Origin: Escherichia fergusonii ATCC 35469
Lineage (GTDB): Bacteria; Pseudomonadota; Gammaproteobacteria; Enterobacterales; Enterobacteriaceae
DNA length: 64,000 nucleotides
Assembly: GCF_000026225.1 (NCBI RefSeq)
Contig: NC_011740.1
Span: 4,402,001 to 4,466,000 of the forward strand
Reading direction: 5' to 3'
A program made the translations under genes and the position numbers. Numbering within the stretch: position 1 is the first letter of the stretch; every line of letters starts with the position of its first letter. The notes beneath the pieces were generated by a model, which worked only from the letters and a program-made list of their open reading frames with translations, made no database searches and was not told where the DNA came from. This document shows positions 1 through 9,900 of the stretch, one piece after another.

Positions 1-211
1 GGGCTCACTCCGTCCTTTTGTATTGATAAGCACATGTAACTCAATGGCTTATTAAAATTTTGTTGGTGACCTTCAAAAATTACCCTGCCGTTTATTTGCA
101 CAATTCTACTTTTGCGTGATCTGTCGCCCAAATACTAAACAAAACTGCCAATACCCCTACATTTAACGCTTATGCCACATATTATTAACATCCTACAAGG
201 AGAACAAAAGC
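1..211 (+). promoter_or_regulatory. acs upstream regulatory region
   Basis: This non-coding stretch precedes acs. In E. coli the nrfA-acs interval holds the CRP-dependent acs promoters. A degenerate CRP-like element (GCGTGATCTGTCGCCCA, about 114-130) is visible, and an AAGGAG ribosome binding site sits just before the acs ATG. The promoter elements themselves are not assigned with certainty. The window starts inside the interval, so nrfA is not seen. Confidence 0.55.
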
Positions 212-2170
212 ATGAGTCAAATTCACAAACACACCATTCCTGCCAACATCGCAGACCGTTGCCTGATAACCCCTCAGCAGTACGAGGCGATGTATCAACA
301 ATCTATTAACGCACCAGATACCTTCTGGGGCGAACAGGGAAAAATTCTCGACTGGATCAAACCTTACCAGAAGGTGAAAAACACCTCCTTTGCCCCGGGT
401 AATGTGTCCATTAAATGGTACGAGGACGGCACGCTGAATCTGGCGGCGAACTGCCTTGACCGCCATCTGCAAGAAAACGGCGATCGCACCGCCATCATCT
501 GGGAAGGCGACGACGCCAGCCAGAGCAAACATATCAGCTATAAAGAGCTGCATCGCGATGTTTGCCGCTTCGCCAATACCCTGCTCGAGCTGGGCATTAA
601 AAAAGGTGATGTAGTGGCGATTTATATGCCAATGGTGCCGGAAGCCGCGGTCGCGATGCTGGCCTGCGCCCGCATTGGCGCGGTGCATTCGGTAATTTTC
701 GGCGGCTTCTCGCCGGAAGCCGTTGCCGGACGCATTATCGATTCTAACTCACGGTTGGTGATCACTTCTGACGAAGGTGTGCGCGCCGGGCGCAGTATTC
801 CGCTGAAGAAAAACGTCGATGACGCTCTGAAAAATCCGAATGTCACTAGCGTTGAGCATGTGGTGGTACTGAAGCGTACTGGCGGAAAAATTGACTGGCA
901 GGAAGGGCGCGATCTGTGGTGGCACGACCTGATTGAGCAAGCGAGCGATCAGCACCAGGCGCAAGAGATGAACGCTGAAGATCCGCTGTTTATTCTCTAC
1001 ACTTCCGGTTCTACCGGGAAGCCGAAAGGCGTGCTGCACACTACCGGCGGTTATCTGGTGTACGCGGCGCTGACTTTTAAATATGTCTTTGATTATCATC
1101 CGGGCGATATCTACTGGTGCACCGCCGATGTGGGCTGGGTTACCGGGCACAGTTATTTGCTGTACGGCCCGCTGGCATGCGGCGCGACCACGCTGATGTT
1201 TGAAGGCGTACCGAACTGGCCGACGCCTGCCCGTATGGCCCAGGTGGTGGATAAGCATCAGGTCAATATTCTCTATACCGCGCCCACGGCGATTCGCGCG
1301 CTGATGGCAGAAGGCGATAAAGCGATCGAAGGCACTGACCGTTCGTCGCTGCGCATTCTCGGTTCCGTAGGCGAGCCAATCAACCCGGAAGCGTGGGAGT
1401 GGTACTGGAAGAAGATCGGCAACGAGAAATGTCCGGTGGTCGATACATGGTGGCAGACCGAAACTGGCGGTTTCATGATCACGCCACTGCCTGGCGCTAC
1501 CGAGCTAAAAGCCGGTTCGGCGACGCGTCCGTTCTTCGGCGTGCAACCGGCGCTGGTCGATAACGAAGGTAACGCGCTGGAAGGGGCTACCGAAGGCAGC
1601 CTGGTGATCACCGACTCCTGGCCGGGTCAGGCGCGTACATTGTTTGGCGATCACGAGCGTTTTGAACAGACCTACTTCTCCACCTTCAAAAATATGTATT
1701 TCAGCGGCGACGGCGCGCGTCGTGATGAAGATGGCTATTACTGGATCACCGGGCGTGTGGACGACGTGCTGAACGTCTCGGGTCACCGTCTGGGAACAGC
1801 GGAGATTGAGTCGGCGCTGGTGGCACATCCGAAAATTGCCGAAGCCGCTGTCGTCGGTATTCCGCACAATATTAAAGGTCAGGCGATCTACGCCTACGTC
1901 ACGCTTAATCACGGGGAGGAACCGTCACCAGAACTGTACGCAGAAGTCCGCAACTGGGTGCGTAAAGAGATTGGCCCGCTGGCAACGCCAGACGTGCTGC
2001 ACTGGACCGACTCCCTGCCTAAAACCCGCTCCGGCAAAATTATGCGCCGTATTCTGCGCAAAATTGCGGCGGGCGATACCAGCAACCTGGGCGATACCTC
2101 GACACTTGCCGATCCTGGCGTAGTCGAGAAGCTGCTTGAAGAGAAGCAGGCTATCGCGATGCCATCGTAA
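212..2170 (+). CDS. acs: acetyl-CoA synthetase
   Basis: Cytoplasmic AMP-forming acetate:CoA ligase, which scavenges acetate in two steps through acetyl-AMP. At 652 residues it is full length and nearly identical to the K-12 protein as I remember it. The ATP-binding motif YTSGSTGKPKG lies near residues 263-273. The C-terminal PKTRSGKIMRR motif holds the catalytic lysine (about 609) that protein acetyltransferases modify in this family. The ATG follows AAGGAGAACAAAAGC. It heads acs-yjcH-actP, so activation and uptake of acetate are cotranscribed. In K-12 the operon is induced by CRP when glucose is low; that regulation is inferred here. Confidence 0.98.
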   Translation: MSQIHKHTIPANIADRCLITPQQYEAMYQQSINAPDTFWGEQGKILDWIKPYQKVKNTSFAPGNVSIKWYEDGTLNLAANCLDRHLQENGDRTAIIWEGDDASQSKHISYKELHRDVCRFANTLLELGIKKGDVVAIYMPMVPEAAVAMLACARIGAVHSVIFGGFSPEAVAGRIIDSNSRLVITSDEGVRAGRSIPLKKNVDDALKNPNVTSVEHVVVLKRTGGKIDWQEGRDLWWHDLIEQASDQHQAQEMNAEDPLFILYTSGSTGKPKGVLHTTGGYLVYAALTFKYVFDYHPGDIYWCTADVGWVTGHSYLLYGPLACGATTLMFEGVPNWPTPARMAQVVDKHQVNILYTAPTAIRALMAEGDKAIEGTDRSSLRILGSVGEPINPEAWEWYWKKIGNEKCPVVDTWWQTETGGFMITPLPGATELKAGSATRPFFGVQPALVDNEGNALEGATEGSLVITDSWPGQARTLFGDHERFEQTYFSTFKNMYFSGDGARRDEDGYYWITGRVDDVLNVSGHRLGTAEIESALVAHPKIAEAAVVGIPHNIKGQAIYAYVTLNHGEEPSPELYAEVRNWVRKEIGPLATPDVLHWTDSLPKTRSGKIMRRILRKIAAGDTSNLGDTSTLADPGVVEKLLEEKQAIAMPS

Positions 2171-2176
2171 CCCACC

Positions 2177-2213
2177 ATTGCCGGATGTGGCGTAAACACC
2201 TTATCCGGTCTAC
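2177..2213. repeat. REP element downstream of acs
   Basis: Imperfect inverted repeat with the REP signature GCCGGAT...ATCCGG, seven bases after the acs stop. REP elements stabilise upstream mRNA and bind gyrase or IHF. Here one separates acs from the rest of its operon. Confidence 0.8.
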
Positions 2214-2255
2214 ACGCCCCTTTCTTTATAGTGGGAAAGGGCAAATATAAAAATT

Positions 2256-2377
2256 CTCCTAAGTATTTCGCGTTGCAGGCAGGAAGCAAGCGAGCATCTC
2301 CCCAGGAGCATAGAAAACTATGTGACTGGGGGAGGCGAGTGCGGCTGACGAACCTGCGGCGTGAAAGACGACGGGGA
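2256..2377. repeat. ERIC element between acs and yjcH
   Basis: About 120 bp with the long imperfect palindrome of the ERIC (IRU) family. The core CCCCAGGAGCATAG, the complementary CTATGTGACTGGGGGAG arm and the GCGTGAAAGACGACGGG end resemble the published ERIC consensus, including the regions used for ERIC primers. The copy lies inside the acs-yjcH-actP transcription unit, so it would be transcribed as a large hairpin. The exact ends are approximate. Confidence 0.8.
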
Positions 2378-2395
2378 ACCTCTGGAGAATCTGTG

Positions 2396-2710
2396 ATGAA
2401 TGGCACTATTTATCAGCGGATAGAAGACAATGCGCATTTCAGGGAGTTAGTCGAAAAACGGCAACGGTTTGCCACCATCCTGTCGATTATTATGCTGGCA
2501 GTTTATATCGGCTTTATTTTACTGATCGCCTTCGCGCCCGGCTGGCTGGGCACTCCGCTGAATCCGAACACCAGCGTCACACGCGGTATTCCGATTGGTG
2601 TTGGAGTGATCGTGATCTCCTTTGTTCTCACCGGTATCTACATCTGGCGGGCGAACGGCGAATTCGACCGTCTTAATAATGAAGTCCTGCATGAGGTACA
2701 AGCATCATGA
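2396..2710 (+). CDS. yjcH: DUF485 inner-membrane protein YjcH
   Basis: Small membrane protein of 104 residues, the usual length. It has two hydrophobic segments (about residues 26-50 and 62-84) and belongs to DUF485, which is found with acetate permeases. The ATG at 2396 was chosen because it gives the known N-terminus MNGTIYQRIE and has GGAG upstream; the frame stays open further upstream only through the ERIC element. The stop overlaps the actP start (ATGA). Its role is unproven; context suggests a partner of ActP. Confidence 0.95.
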   Translation: MNGTIYQRIEDNAHFRELVEKRQRFATILSIIMLAVYIGFILLIAFAPGWLGTPLNPNTSVTRGIPIGVGVIVISFVLTGIYIWRANGEFDRLNNEVLHEVQAS

Positions 2711-4356
2711 AAAGAGTTCTGACGGCGCTTGCCGCCACACTCCCTTTCGCAGCTAACGCCGCGGATGCTATTAGCGGGGCCGTAGAGCGCCAGCCAACGA
2801 ACTGGCAGGCGATTATTATGTTCCTGATTTTCGTCGTGTTTACGCTCGGCATTACCTACTGGGCGTCAAAACGCGTACGTTCGCGTAATGACTACTACAC
2901 CGCAGGCGGCAATATCACCGGTTTTCAGAACGGGCTGGCGATTGCCGGGGACTATATGTCCGCTGCCTCATTCTTGGGGATCTCCGCGCTGGTGTTTACC
3001 TCCGGCTATGACGGCTTAATTTACTCGCTGGGCTTCCTGGTGGGCTGGCCGATCATTTTGTTCCTGATTGCCGAACGTCTGCGTAACCTGGGGCGCTACA
3101 CCTTTGCCGATGTAGCCTCTTACCGTCTGAAACAAGGGCCGATCCGTATTCTTTCGGCCTGTGGTTCTCTGGTGGTCGTGGCGCTTTACCTTATCGCCCA
3201 GATGGTAGGCGCAGGTAAACTTATCGAGCTGCTGTTCGGCCTTAACTATCACATTGCGGTAGTGCTGGTCGGCGTGCTGATGATGATGTACGTCCTGTTC
3301 GGCGGCATGCTGGCGACCACCTGGGTACAGATTATCAAAGCTGTGCTGTTACTGTTTGGTGCCAGCTTTATGGCCTTTATGGTGATGAAACACGTCGGCT
3401 TTAGCTTCAACAATCTGTTCAGCGAAGCGATGGCGGTACACCCGAAAGGTGTCGATATCATGAAGCCGGGCGGACTGGTGAAAGATCCCATCTCCGCGCT
3501 GTCGCTGGGGCTGGGGCTGATGTTTGGTACGGCTGGCTTACCGCACATTCTGATGCGTTTCTTTACGGTCAGCGATGCCCGTGAAGCGCGTAAGAGCGTG
3601 TTCTACGCCACCGGATTTATGGGCTACTTCTACATCCTGACCTTTATTATCGGCTTTGGCGCGATCATGCTGGTTGGTGCAAATCCGGAATATAAAGACG
3701 CGGCGGGCCATCTGATTGGTGGTAACAACATGGCGGCAGTTCACCTGGCCAATGCGGTGGGCGGCAACCTGTTCCTCGGCTTTATTTCAGCGGTTGCTTT
3801 CGCCACCATTCTTGCGGTGGTTGCGGGTCTGACGCTGGCGGGCGCATCGGCGGTGTCTCACGACCTGTACGCTAACGTATTCAAAAAAGGCGCGACCGAA
3901 CGTGAAGAACTGCGGGTATCGAAAATCACCGTGCTGATCCTCGGCGTGATTGCCATTATCCTCGGCGTGCTGTTTGAGAATCAGAACATCGCCTTCATGG
4001 TGGGCCTGGCGTTTGCCATCGCGGCGAGCTGTAACTTCCCGATCATTCTGCTTTCCATGTACTGGTCGAAACTGACCACTCGTGGCGCGATGATGGGCGG
4101 CTGGCTGGGGCTGATTACCGCAGTGGTACTGATGATTCTCGGCCCTACCATTTGGGTACAGATCCTCGGTCACGAAAAAGCCATCTTCCCGTACGAATAC
4201 CCGGCGCTGTTCTCTATCACCGTGGCATTCCTCGGCATATGGTTCTTCTCGGCAACCGATAACTCAGCGGAAGGTGCGCGTGAGCGTGAACTGTTCCGTG
4301 CGCAGTTTATCCGCTCCCAGACTGGCTTTGGCGTTGAGCAAGGCCGCGCGCATTAA
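2707..4356 (+). CDS. actP: acetate/glycolate:cation symporter ActP
   Basis: Inner-membrane permease of the sodium:solute symporter (SSS) family that imports acetate and glycolate. It has 549 residues, the K-12 length. An N-terminal hydrophobic segment ending in AANAADA resembles a signal peptide, and about 13 transmembrane helices follow. The start overlaps the yjcH stop by four bases, indicating translational coupling. It closes the acs operon and is followed by a terminator. In K-12 the next gene is yjcF, but here it is msrA. Confidence 0.97.
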   Translation: MKRVLTALAATLPFAANAADAISGAVERQPTNWQAIIMFLIFVVFTLGITYWASKRVRSRNDYYTAGGNITGFQNGLAIAGDYMSAASFLGISALVFTSGYDGLIYSLGFLVGWPIILFLIAERLRNLGRYTFADVASYRLKQGPIRILSACGSLVVVALYLIAQMVGAGKLIELLFGLNYHIAVVLVGVLMMMYVLFGGMLATTWVQIIKAVLLLFGASFMAFMVMKHVGFSFNNLFSEAMAVHPKGVDIMKPGGLVKDPISALSLGLGLMFGTAGLPHILMRFFTVSDAREARKSVFYATGFMGYFYILTFIIGFGAIMLVGANPEYKDAAGHLIGGNNMAAVHLANAVGGNLFLGFISAVAFATILAVVAGLTLAGASAVSHDLYANVFKKGATEREELRVSKITVLILGVIAIILGVLFENQNIAFMVGLAFAIAASCNFPIILLSMYWSKLTTRGAMMGGWLGLITAVVLMILGPTIWVQILGHEKAIFPYEYPALFSITVAFLGIWFFSATDNSAEGARERELFRAQFIRSQTGFGVEQGRAH

Positions 4357-4365
4357 TCTCTACCC

Positions 4366-4394
4366 TTCCCCGGTCGTTTGACCGGGGAATTTCT
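4366..4394 (+). terminator. Rho-independent terminator after actP
   Basis: Stem CCCCGGTC / GACCGGGG (4368-4375 and 4380-4387) with a GTTT loop, followed by AATTTCTCTT. It lies between the convergent actP and msrA genes, so it may serve both. Confidence 0.8.
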
Positions 4395-4396
4395 CT

Positions 4397-5035
4397 TCAG
4401 GCATCAGGCGGCAGACAGACGCCAATCCCACCGATACCGCAATAACCATACGGATTTTTATGCAGATATTGCTGGTGGTCATCCTCGGCATAATAGAATG
4501 GCGTGGCGTTGGCTATTTCAGTGGTGACAGGGCGATCATCATTAGCGGCGATCATCGCGGCCTGAAAACGTTCCCGGCTGGCACGGGCGGCCGAATCTTG
4601 TTCCGGTGTCAGTGGATAAATCGCCGAACGATACTGCGTGCCGTGGTCATTGCCCTGACGCATACCCTGGGCGGGATCGTGATTCTCCCAAAATACCTGT
4701 AACAGCTGCTCATAGCTGATTACCGAAGGATCGTAAACAATACGTACCGCTTCGGCATGGCCTGTTTCTCCAGAGCACACTTCCCTGTAAGTAGGATTCG
4801 GTGTATAGCCTCCTGTATAACCAGCGGCAGTGCTGTAAACCCCAGGAAGCTGCCAGAAAAGTCGCTCCACGCCCCAGAAACAGCCCATCGCAAAAATGGC
4901 GATTTCCATTCCGTCAGGTACGTTGGTCATTGAGTGACCGTTGACCGCATGCAAGGTGGCTACGGGCATCGGGGTGTTACGTCCAGGCAGGGCATCGGCG
5001 GGGGAAACCAGATGCTTTTTATCAAATAAACTCAT
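4397..5035 (-). CDS. msrA: peptide methionine (S)-S-oxide reductase
   Basis: Repairs oxidised methionine (S epimer) in proteins, with thioredoxin recycling the enzyme. It has 212 residues from MSLFDKKHLV. The catalytic motif GCFWG places the reactive cysteine at residue 52, and the resolving cysteines lie in the C-terminal GYCGIGGIGVCLPP. The start at 5035 matches the known N-terminus and is preceded by GGGAGAA; longer in-frame starts lack such a site. It is divergent from tamA, as in K-12. Its 3' side abuts actP rather than ytfL, which marks a rearrangement junction. Confidence 0.97.
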   Translation of the reverse strand: MSLFDKKHLVSPADALPGRNTPMPVATLHAVNGHSMTNVPDGMEIAIFAMGCFWGVERLFWQLPGVYSTAAGYTGGYTPNPTYREVCSGETGHAEAVRIVYDPSVISYEQLLQVFWENHDPAQGMRQGNDHGTQYRSAIYPLTPEQDSAARASRERFQAAMIAANDDRPVTTEIANATPFYYAEDDHQQYLHKNPYGYCGIGGIGVCLPPDA

Positions 5036-5240
5036 GGTGTCGTTCTCCCGAAAATCGGTCATTGGCGTTAAGGTTGTAACAAGAGACGTATTTGCACACA
5101 ATAACCGCTGTGAATAGGTCTAAAGTAAAACATAAGAAATATTTGGGATTTAGTCTGCTTTTTAATCCATGATGTTGGGTTTTTATTAAGCCGTGAAGCG
5201 GTGTTCAAGGGGCTGGAATAAAGGATATTCAGGAGAAAAT

Positions 5241-6974
5241 GTGCGCTATATCCGACAGTTATGCTGTGCAAGCTTACTCTGCTTAAGCGGCTCTGCCGTT
5301 GCCGCGAATGTCCGTCTGGAAGTCAAAGGGCTATCAGGGGCGCTTGAGAAGAACGTTCGTGCCCAGCTTTCTACTATTCAAAGTGATGAAGTTACACCAG
5401 ATCAGCGCTTTCGTGCGCGCGTGGATGATGCCATCCGCGAAGGTCTGAAAGCGTTGGGGTATTACCAGCCAACCATTGAATTTGATCTCCGTCCACCGCC
5501 AAAGAAAGGGCGGCAGGTTTTGATCGCCAACGTCACGCCAGGCGTTCCGGTGTTAATTGGTGGCACCGATGTGGTATTGCGCGGCGGCGCGCGGACCGAT
5601 AAAGACTATTTGAAATTGCTCGATACTCGCCCGGCGATTGGCACTGTTCTGAACCAGGGTGATTATGAAAATTTCAAAAAGTCCTTAACCAGCATTGCGT
5701 TGCGTAAAGGCTATTTCGATAGCGAATTTACCAAAGCGCAGCTGGGCATTGCGCTCGGCCTGCATAAAGCCTTCTGGGATATTGATTATAATAGTGGCGA
5801 ACGTTACCGCTTTGGGCATGTGACCTTTGAAGGATCACAAATTCGTGACGAATACCTGCAAAATCTGGTGCCGTTCAAAGAGGGCGATGAGTACGAATCG
5901 AAAGATCTGGCGGAACTGAACCGCCGACTTTCTGCTACCGGCTGGTTTAATTCGGTGGTGGTGGCACCACAATTTGATAAAGCGCGCGAAACGAAAGTAT
6001 TACCGTTGACGGGCGTGGTTTCGCCGCGCACAGAAAACACCATCGAAACCGGGGTCGGTTACTCTACGGACGTGGGGCCACGAGTTAAGGCGACGTGGAA
6101 AAAACCATGGATGAACTCGTACGGTCATAGCCTGACCACCAGCACCAGTATTTCTGCACCGGAGCAGATCCTTGATTTCAGCTATAAAATTCCACTGCTT
6201 AAGAACCCCCTGGAACAATATTATTTGGTGCAGGGCGGTTTTAAGCGTACTGACCTGAACGATACCGAGTCTGACTCCACGACGCTGGTGGCTTCTCGCT
6301 ACTGGGATCTTTCCAGCGGCTGGCAACGCGCGATTAACCTGCGCTGGAGTCTCGACCACTTTACTCAGGGCGAAGTCACCAACACCACGATGCTGTTTTA
6401 TCCGGGGGTGATGATTAGCCGCACGCGTTCTCGCGGTGGCCTGATGCCAACCTGGGGCGACTCGCAACGCTACTCTATCGACTACTCCAACACCGCCTGG
6501 GGCTCAGATGTCGATTTCTCCGTTTTCCAGGCGCAAAACGTCTGGATCCGTACACTGTACGATCGCCATCGTTTTGTTACGCGCGGTACGTTGGGCTGGA
6601 TTGAAACGGGTGACTTCGACAAAGTACCGCCGGATCTGCGTTTCTTCGCCGGGGGCGACCGCAGTATTCGTGGCTATAAATACAAATCGATCGCCCCGAA
6701 ATACCCGGACGGCGACCTGAAAGGGGCCTCGAAGTTGATAACCGGATCGCTGGAGTACCAGTACAACGTCACCGGAAAATGGTGGGGCGCGGTGTTTGTC
6801 GATAGCGGCGAAGCGGTGAGCGATATCCGTCGTAGTAACTTTAAAACTGGCACCGGGGTTGGCGTGCGCTGGGAATCGCCAGTCGGGCCAATCAAACTCG
6901 ATTTTGCCGTACCGGTCGCGGATAAAGACGAACACGGGTTACAGTTTTACATCGGTCTGGGGCCAGAATTATGA
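5241..6974 (+). CDS. tamA: outer-membrane translocation and assembly module TamA
   Basis: Omp85-family outer-membrane barrel that works with TamB to insert or deliver outer-membrane components. It has 577 residues. A GTG start at 5241 follows AGGAG, and the signal peptide ends at VAA-N. Three POTRA domains fill about residues 22-265, followed by a 16-strand barrel ending in the aromatic pattern YIGLGPEL. The family motif RFFAGGDRSIRGY lies in the barrel. The gene overlaps tamB by four bases. Confidence 0.97.
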   Translation: MRYIRQLCCASLLCLSGSAVAANVRLEVKGLSGALEKNVRAQLSTIQSDEVTPDQRFRARVDDAIREGLKALGYYQPTIEFDLRPPPKKGRQVLIANVTPGVPVLIGGTDVVLRGGARTDKDYLKLLDTRPAIGTVLNQGDYENFKKSLTSIALRKGYFDSEFTKAQLGIALGLHKAFWDIDYNSGERYRFGHVTFEGSQIRDEYLQNLVPFKEGDEYESKDLAELNRRLSATGWFNSVVVAPQFDKARETKVLPLTGVVSPRTENTIETGVGYSTDVGPRVKATWKKPWMNSYGHSLTTSTSISAPEQILDFSYKIPLLKNPLEQYYLVQGGFKRTDLNDTESDSTTLVASRYWDLSSGWQRAINLRWSLDHFTQGEVTNTTMLFYPGVMISRTRSRGGLMPTWGDSQRYSIDYSNTAWGSDVDFSVFQAQNVWIRTLYDRHRFVTRGTLGWIETGDFDKVPPDLRFFAGGDRSIRGYKYKSIAPKYPDGDLKGASKLITGSLEYQYNVTGKWWGAVFVDSGEAVSDIRRSNFKTGTGVGVRWESPVGPIKLDFAVPVADKDEHGLQFYIGLGPEL

Positions 6975-9900
6975 GTTTATGGAAAAAAATCAGCCTCGGC
7001 GTGGTTATCGTTATCTTACTGTTGCTGGGATCGGTGGCGTTTCTGGTGGGCACCACCAGCGGCCTGCATCTGGTATTTAAAGCGGCAGATCGCTGGGTGC
7101 CGGGGCTGGATATTGGCAAGGTCAGCGGCGGCTGGCGCGATCTCACCTTGTCTGATGTTCGTTATGAGCAGCCAGGCGTGGCGGTAAAAGCGGGTAATCT
7201 ACATCTGGCAGTCGGGCTGGATTGTCTGTGGAACAGCAGCGTTTGCATTAATGACCTGGCGCTGAAAGACATTCAGGTCAACATCGACAGCAAAAAGATG
7301 CCCCCTTCTGAACAGGTTGAAGAAGAAGACAGTGGGCCGCTGGATCTCTCCACGCCCTATCCCATCACCCTGACGCGGGTGGCGCTGGACAACGTCAACA
7401 TCAAGATTGATGACACCACGGTGTCGGTGATGGACTTCACCTCCGGCATGAACTGGCAGGAGAAAACCCTGACCCTGAAACCGACATCACTGAAAGGTTT
7501 ATTGATTGCTCTGCCAAAAGTGGCGGAAGTAGCGCAGGAAGAGGTCGTCGAACCGAAGATTGAAAATCCGCAGCCGGATGAAAAACCGCTCGGCGAAACG
7601 CTGAAAGATCTCTTTTCTCGCCCGGTATTGCCGGAAATGACCGACGTGCATTTGCCGCTCAACCTGAATATTGAAGAGTTTAAGGGTGAGCAGCTGCGCG
7701 TGACGGGCGACACGGACATCACCGTGCGCACCATGCTGCTGAAAGTGAGCAGCATCGACGGTAATACCAAACTGGACGCCCTGGATATCGATTCCAATCA
7801 AGGGATCGTCAACGCCAGCGGCACGGCGCAGCTATCAGACAACTGGCCGGTGGATATCACCCTCAACAGCACACTGAACGTGGAGCCGTTGAAAGGTGAA
7901 AAGGTGAAGCTGAAAGTGGGCGGCGCACTGCGCGAACAGCTGGAGATAGGCGTTAACCTTTCCGGTCCGGTGGATATGGATTTACGCGCCCAGACGCGAC
8001 TGGCAGAAGCCGGATTGCCGCTCAACGTGGAAGTGAACAGCAAACAGCTTTACTGGCCGTTCACTGGTGATAAACAGTATCAGGCGGATGATCTGAAATT
8101 GAAACTCACCGGTAAAATGACCGATTACACGATCTCTATGCGTACGGTAGTGAAGGGGCAGGAGATCCCGCCCGCGACCATTACCCTTGATGCCAAAGGC
8201 AATGAACAGCAGGTCAATCTCGACAAACTCACCGTCGCGGCGCTGGAAGGGAAAACTGAACTCAAGGCGCTACTCGACTGGCAGCAGGCAATTAGCTGGC
8301 GCGGTGAGTTAACGCTTAATGGCATTAACACCGCGAAAGAGTTCCCGGAGTGGCCGTCGAAACTCAATGGTTTGATTAAAACGCGCGGTAGTCTGTATGG
8401 CGGCACCTGGCAGATGGACGTGCCGGAGTTGAAGCTGACCGGTAACGTCAAACAGAACAAAGTGAACGTTGACGGCACGCTAAAAGGCAACAGTTATATG
8501 CAGTGGATGATCCCAGGGCTTCATCTGGAACTGGGGCCAAACAGTGCCGAAGTGAAAGGCGAGCTGGGGGTAAAAGATCTCAATCTTGATGCCACCATCA
8601 ACGCGCCGGGGCTGGATAATGCGCTACCAGGACTGGGTGGTACAGCGAAAGGGTTGGTGAAAGTACGCGGCACGGTGGAAGCGCCACAACTACTGGCAGA
8701 TATCACCGCGCGCGGCCTGCGCTGGCAGGAACTTTCCGTGGCGCAGGTTCGCGTGGAAGGCGATATCAAATCCACTGACCAGATTGCGGGTAAACTTGAC
8801 GTACGCGTTGAGCAAATCTCGCAGCCCGATGTGAATATCAACCTCGTCACTCTGAATGCCAAAGGCAGCGAAAAGCAGCACGAGCTACAGTTGCGGATTC
8901 AGGGCGAACCGGTTTCCGGGCAGCTTAATCTGGCAGGAAGTTTTGATCGCAAAGAAGAACGCTGGAAGGGAACACTTAGCAATACGCGCTTCCAGACGCC
9001 GGTCGGTCCGTGGTCGCTGACCCGCGATATTGCGCTGGATTACCGCAATCAGGAGCAAAAAATCAGCATCGGGCCACACTGCTGGCTTAACCCGAATGCA
9101 GAACTGTGCGTGCCGCAAACCATTGATGCCGGGGCTGAAGGGCGTGCGGTGGTGAATCTCAACCGCTTCGACCTGGCCATGCTGAAACCGTTTATGCCAG
9201 AAACCACTCAGGCCAGCGGTATCTTCACGGGTAAAGCGGATGTCGCCTGGGACACCACGAAAGAGGGGCTGCCGCAGGGCAGTATCACCCTTTCGGGGCG
9301 TAACGTGCAGGTAACGCAAACCGTCAACGATGCGGCGCTGCCCGTGGCGTTTCAGACGCTGAATCTGACGGCGGAGTTGCGTAACAACCGTGCCGAACTG
9401 GGCTGGACCATCCGCCTGACCAATAACGGCCAGTTTGATGGACAGGTGCAGGTGACCGATCTACAAGGCCGCCGTAATCTTGGTGGCAACGTCAATATCC
9501 GTAACTTCAACCTTGCGATGATAAACCCCATCTTTACCCGTGGGGAAAAAGCAGCGGGGATGGTAAGTGCCAACTTGCGTCTGGGGGGTGATGTGCAAAG
9601 CCCGCAGTTGTTTGGTCAGCTCCAGGTTACGGGTGTGGATATCGACGGCAACTTTATGCCGTTTGCTATGCAGCCGAGCCAGCTTGCGGTTAATTTTAAC
9701 GGTATGCGCTCGACGCTTGCCGGTACTGTGCGGACCCAACAGGGAGAAATCTACCTGAGCGGTGACGCCGACTGGAGCCAGATTGAAAACTGGCGGGCGA
9801 GGGTAACCGCGAAAGGCAGTAAGGTACGGATCACCGTGCCGCCGATGGTACGAATGGATGTATCCCCAGATGTTGTATTCGAGGCTACACCAAACCTGTT

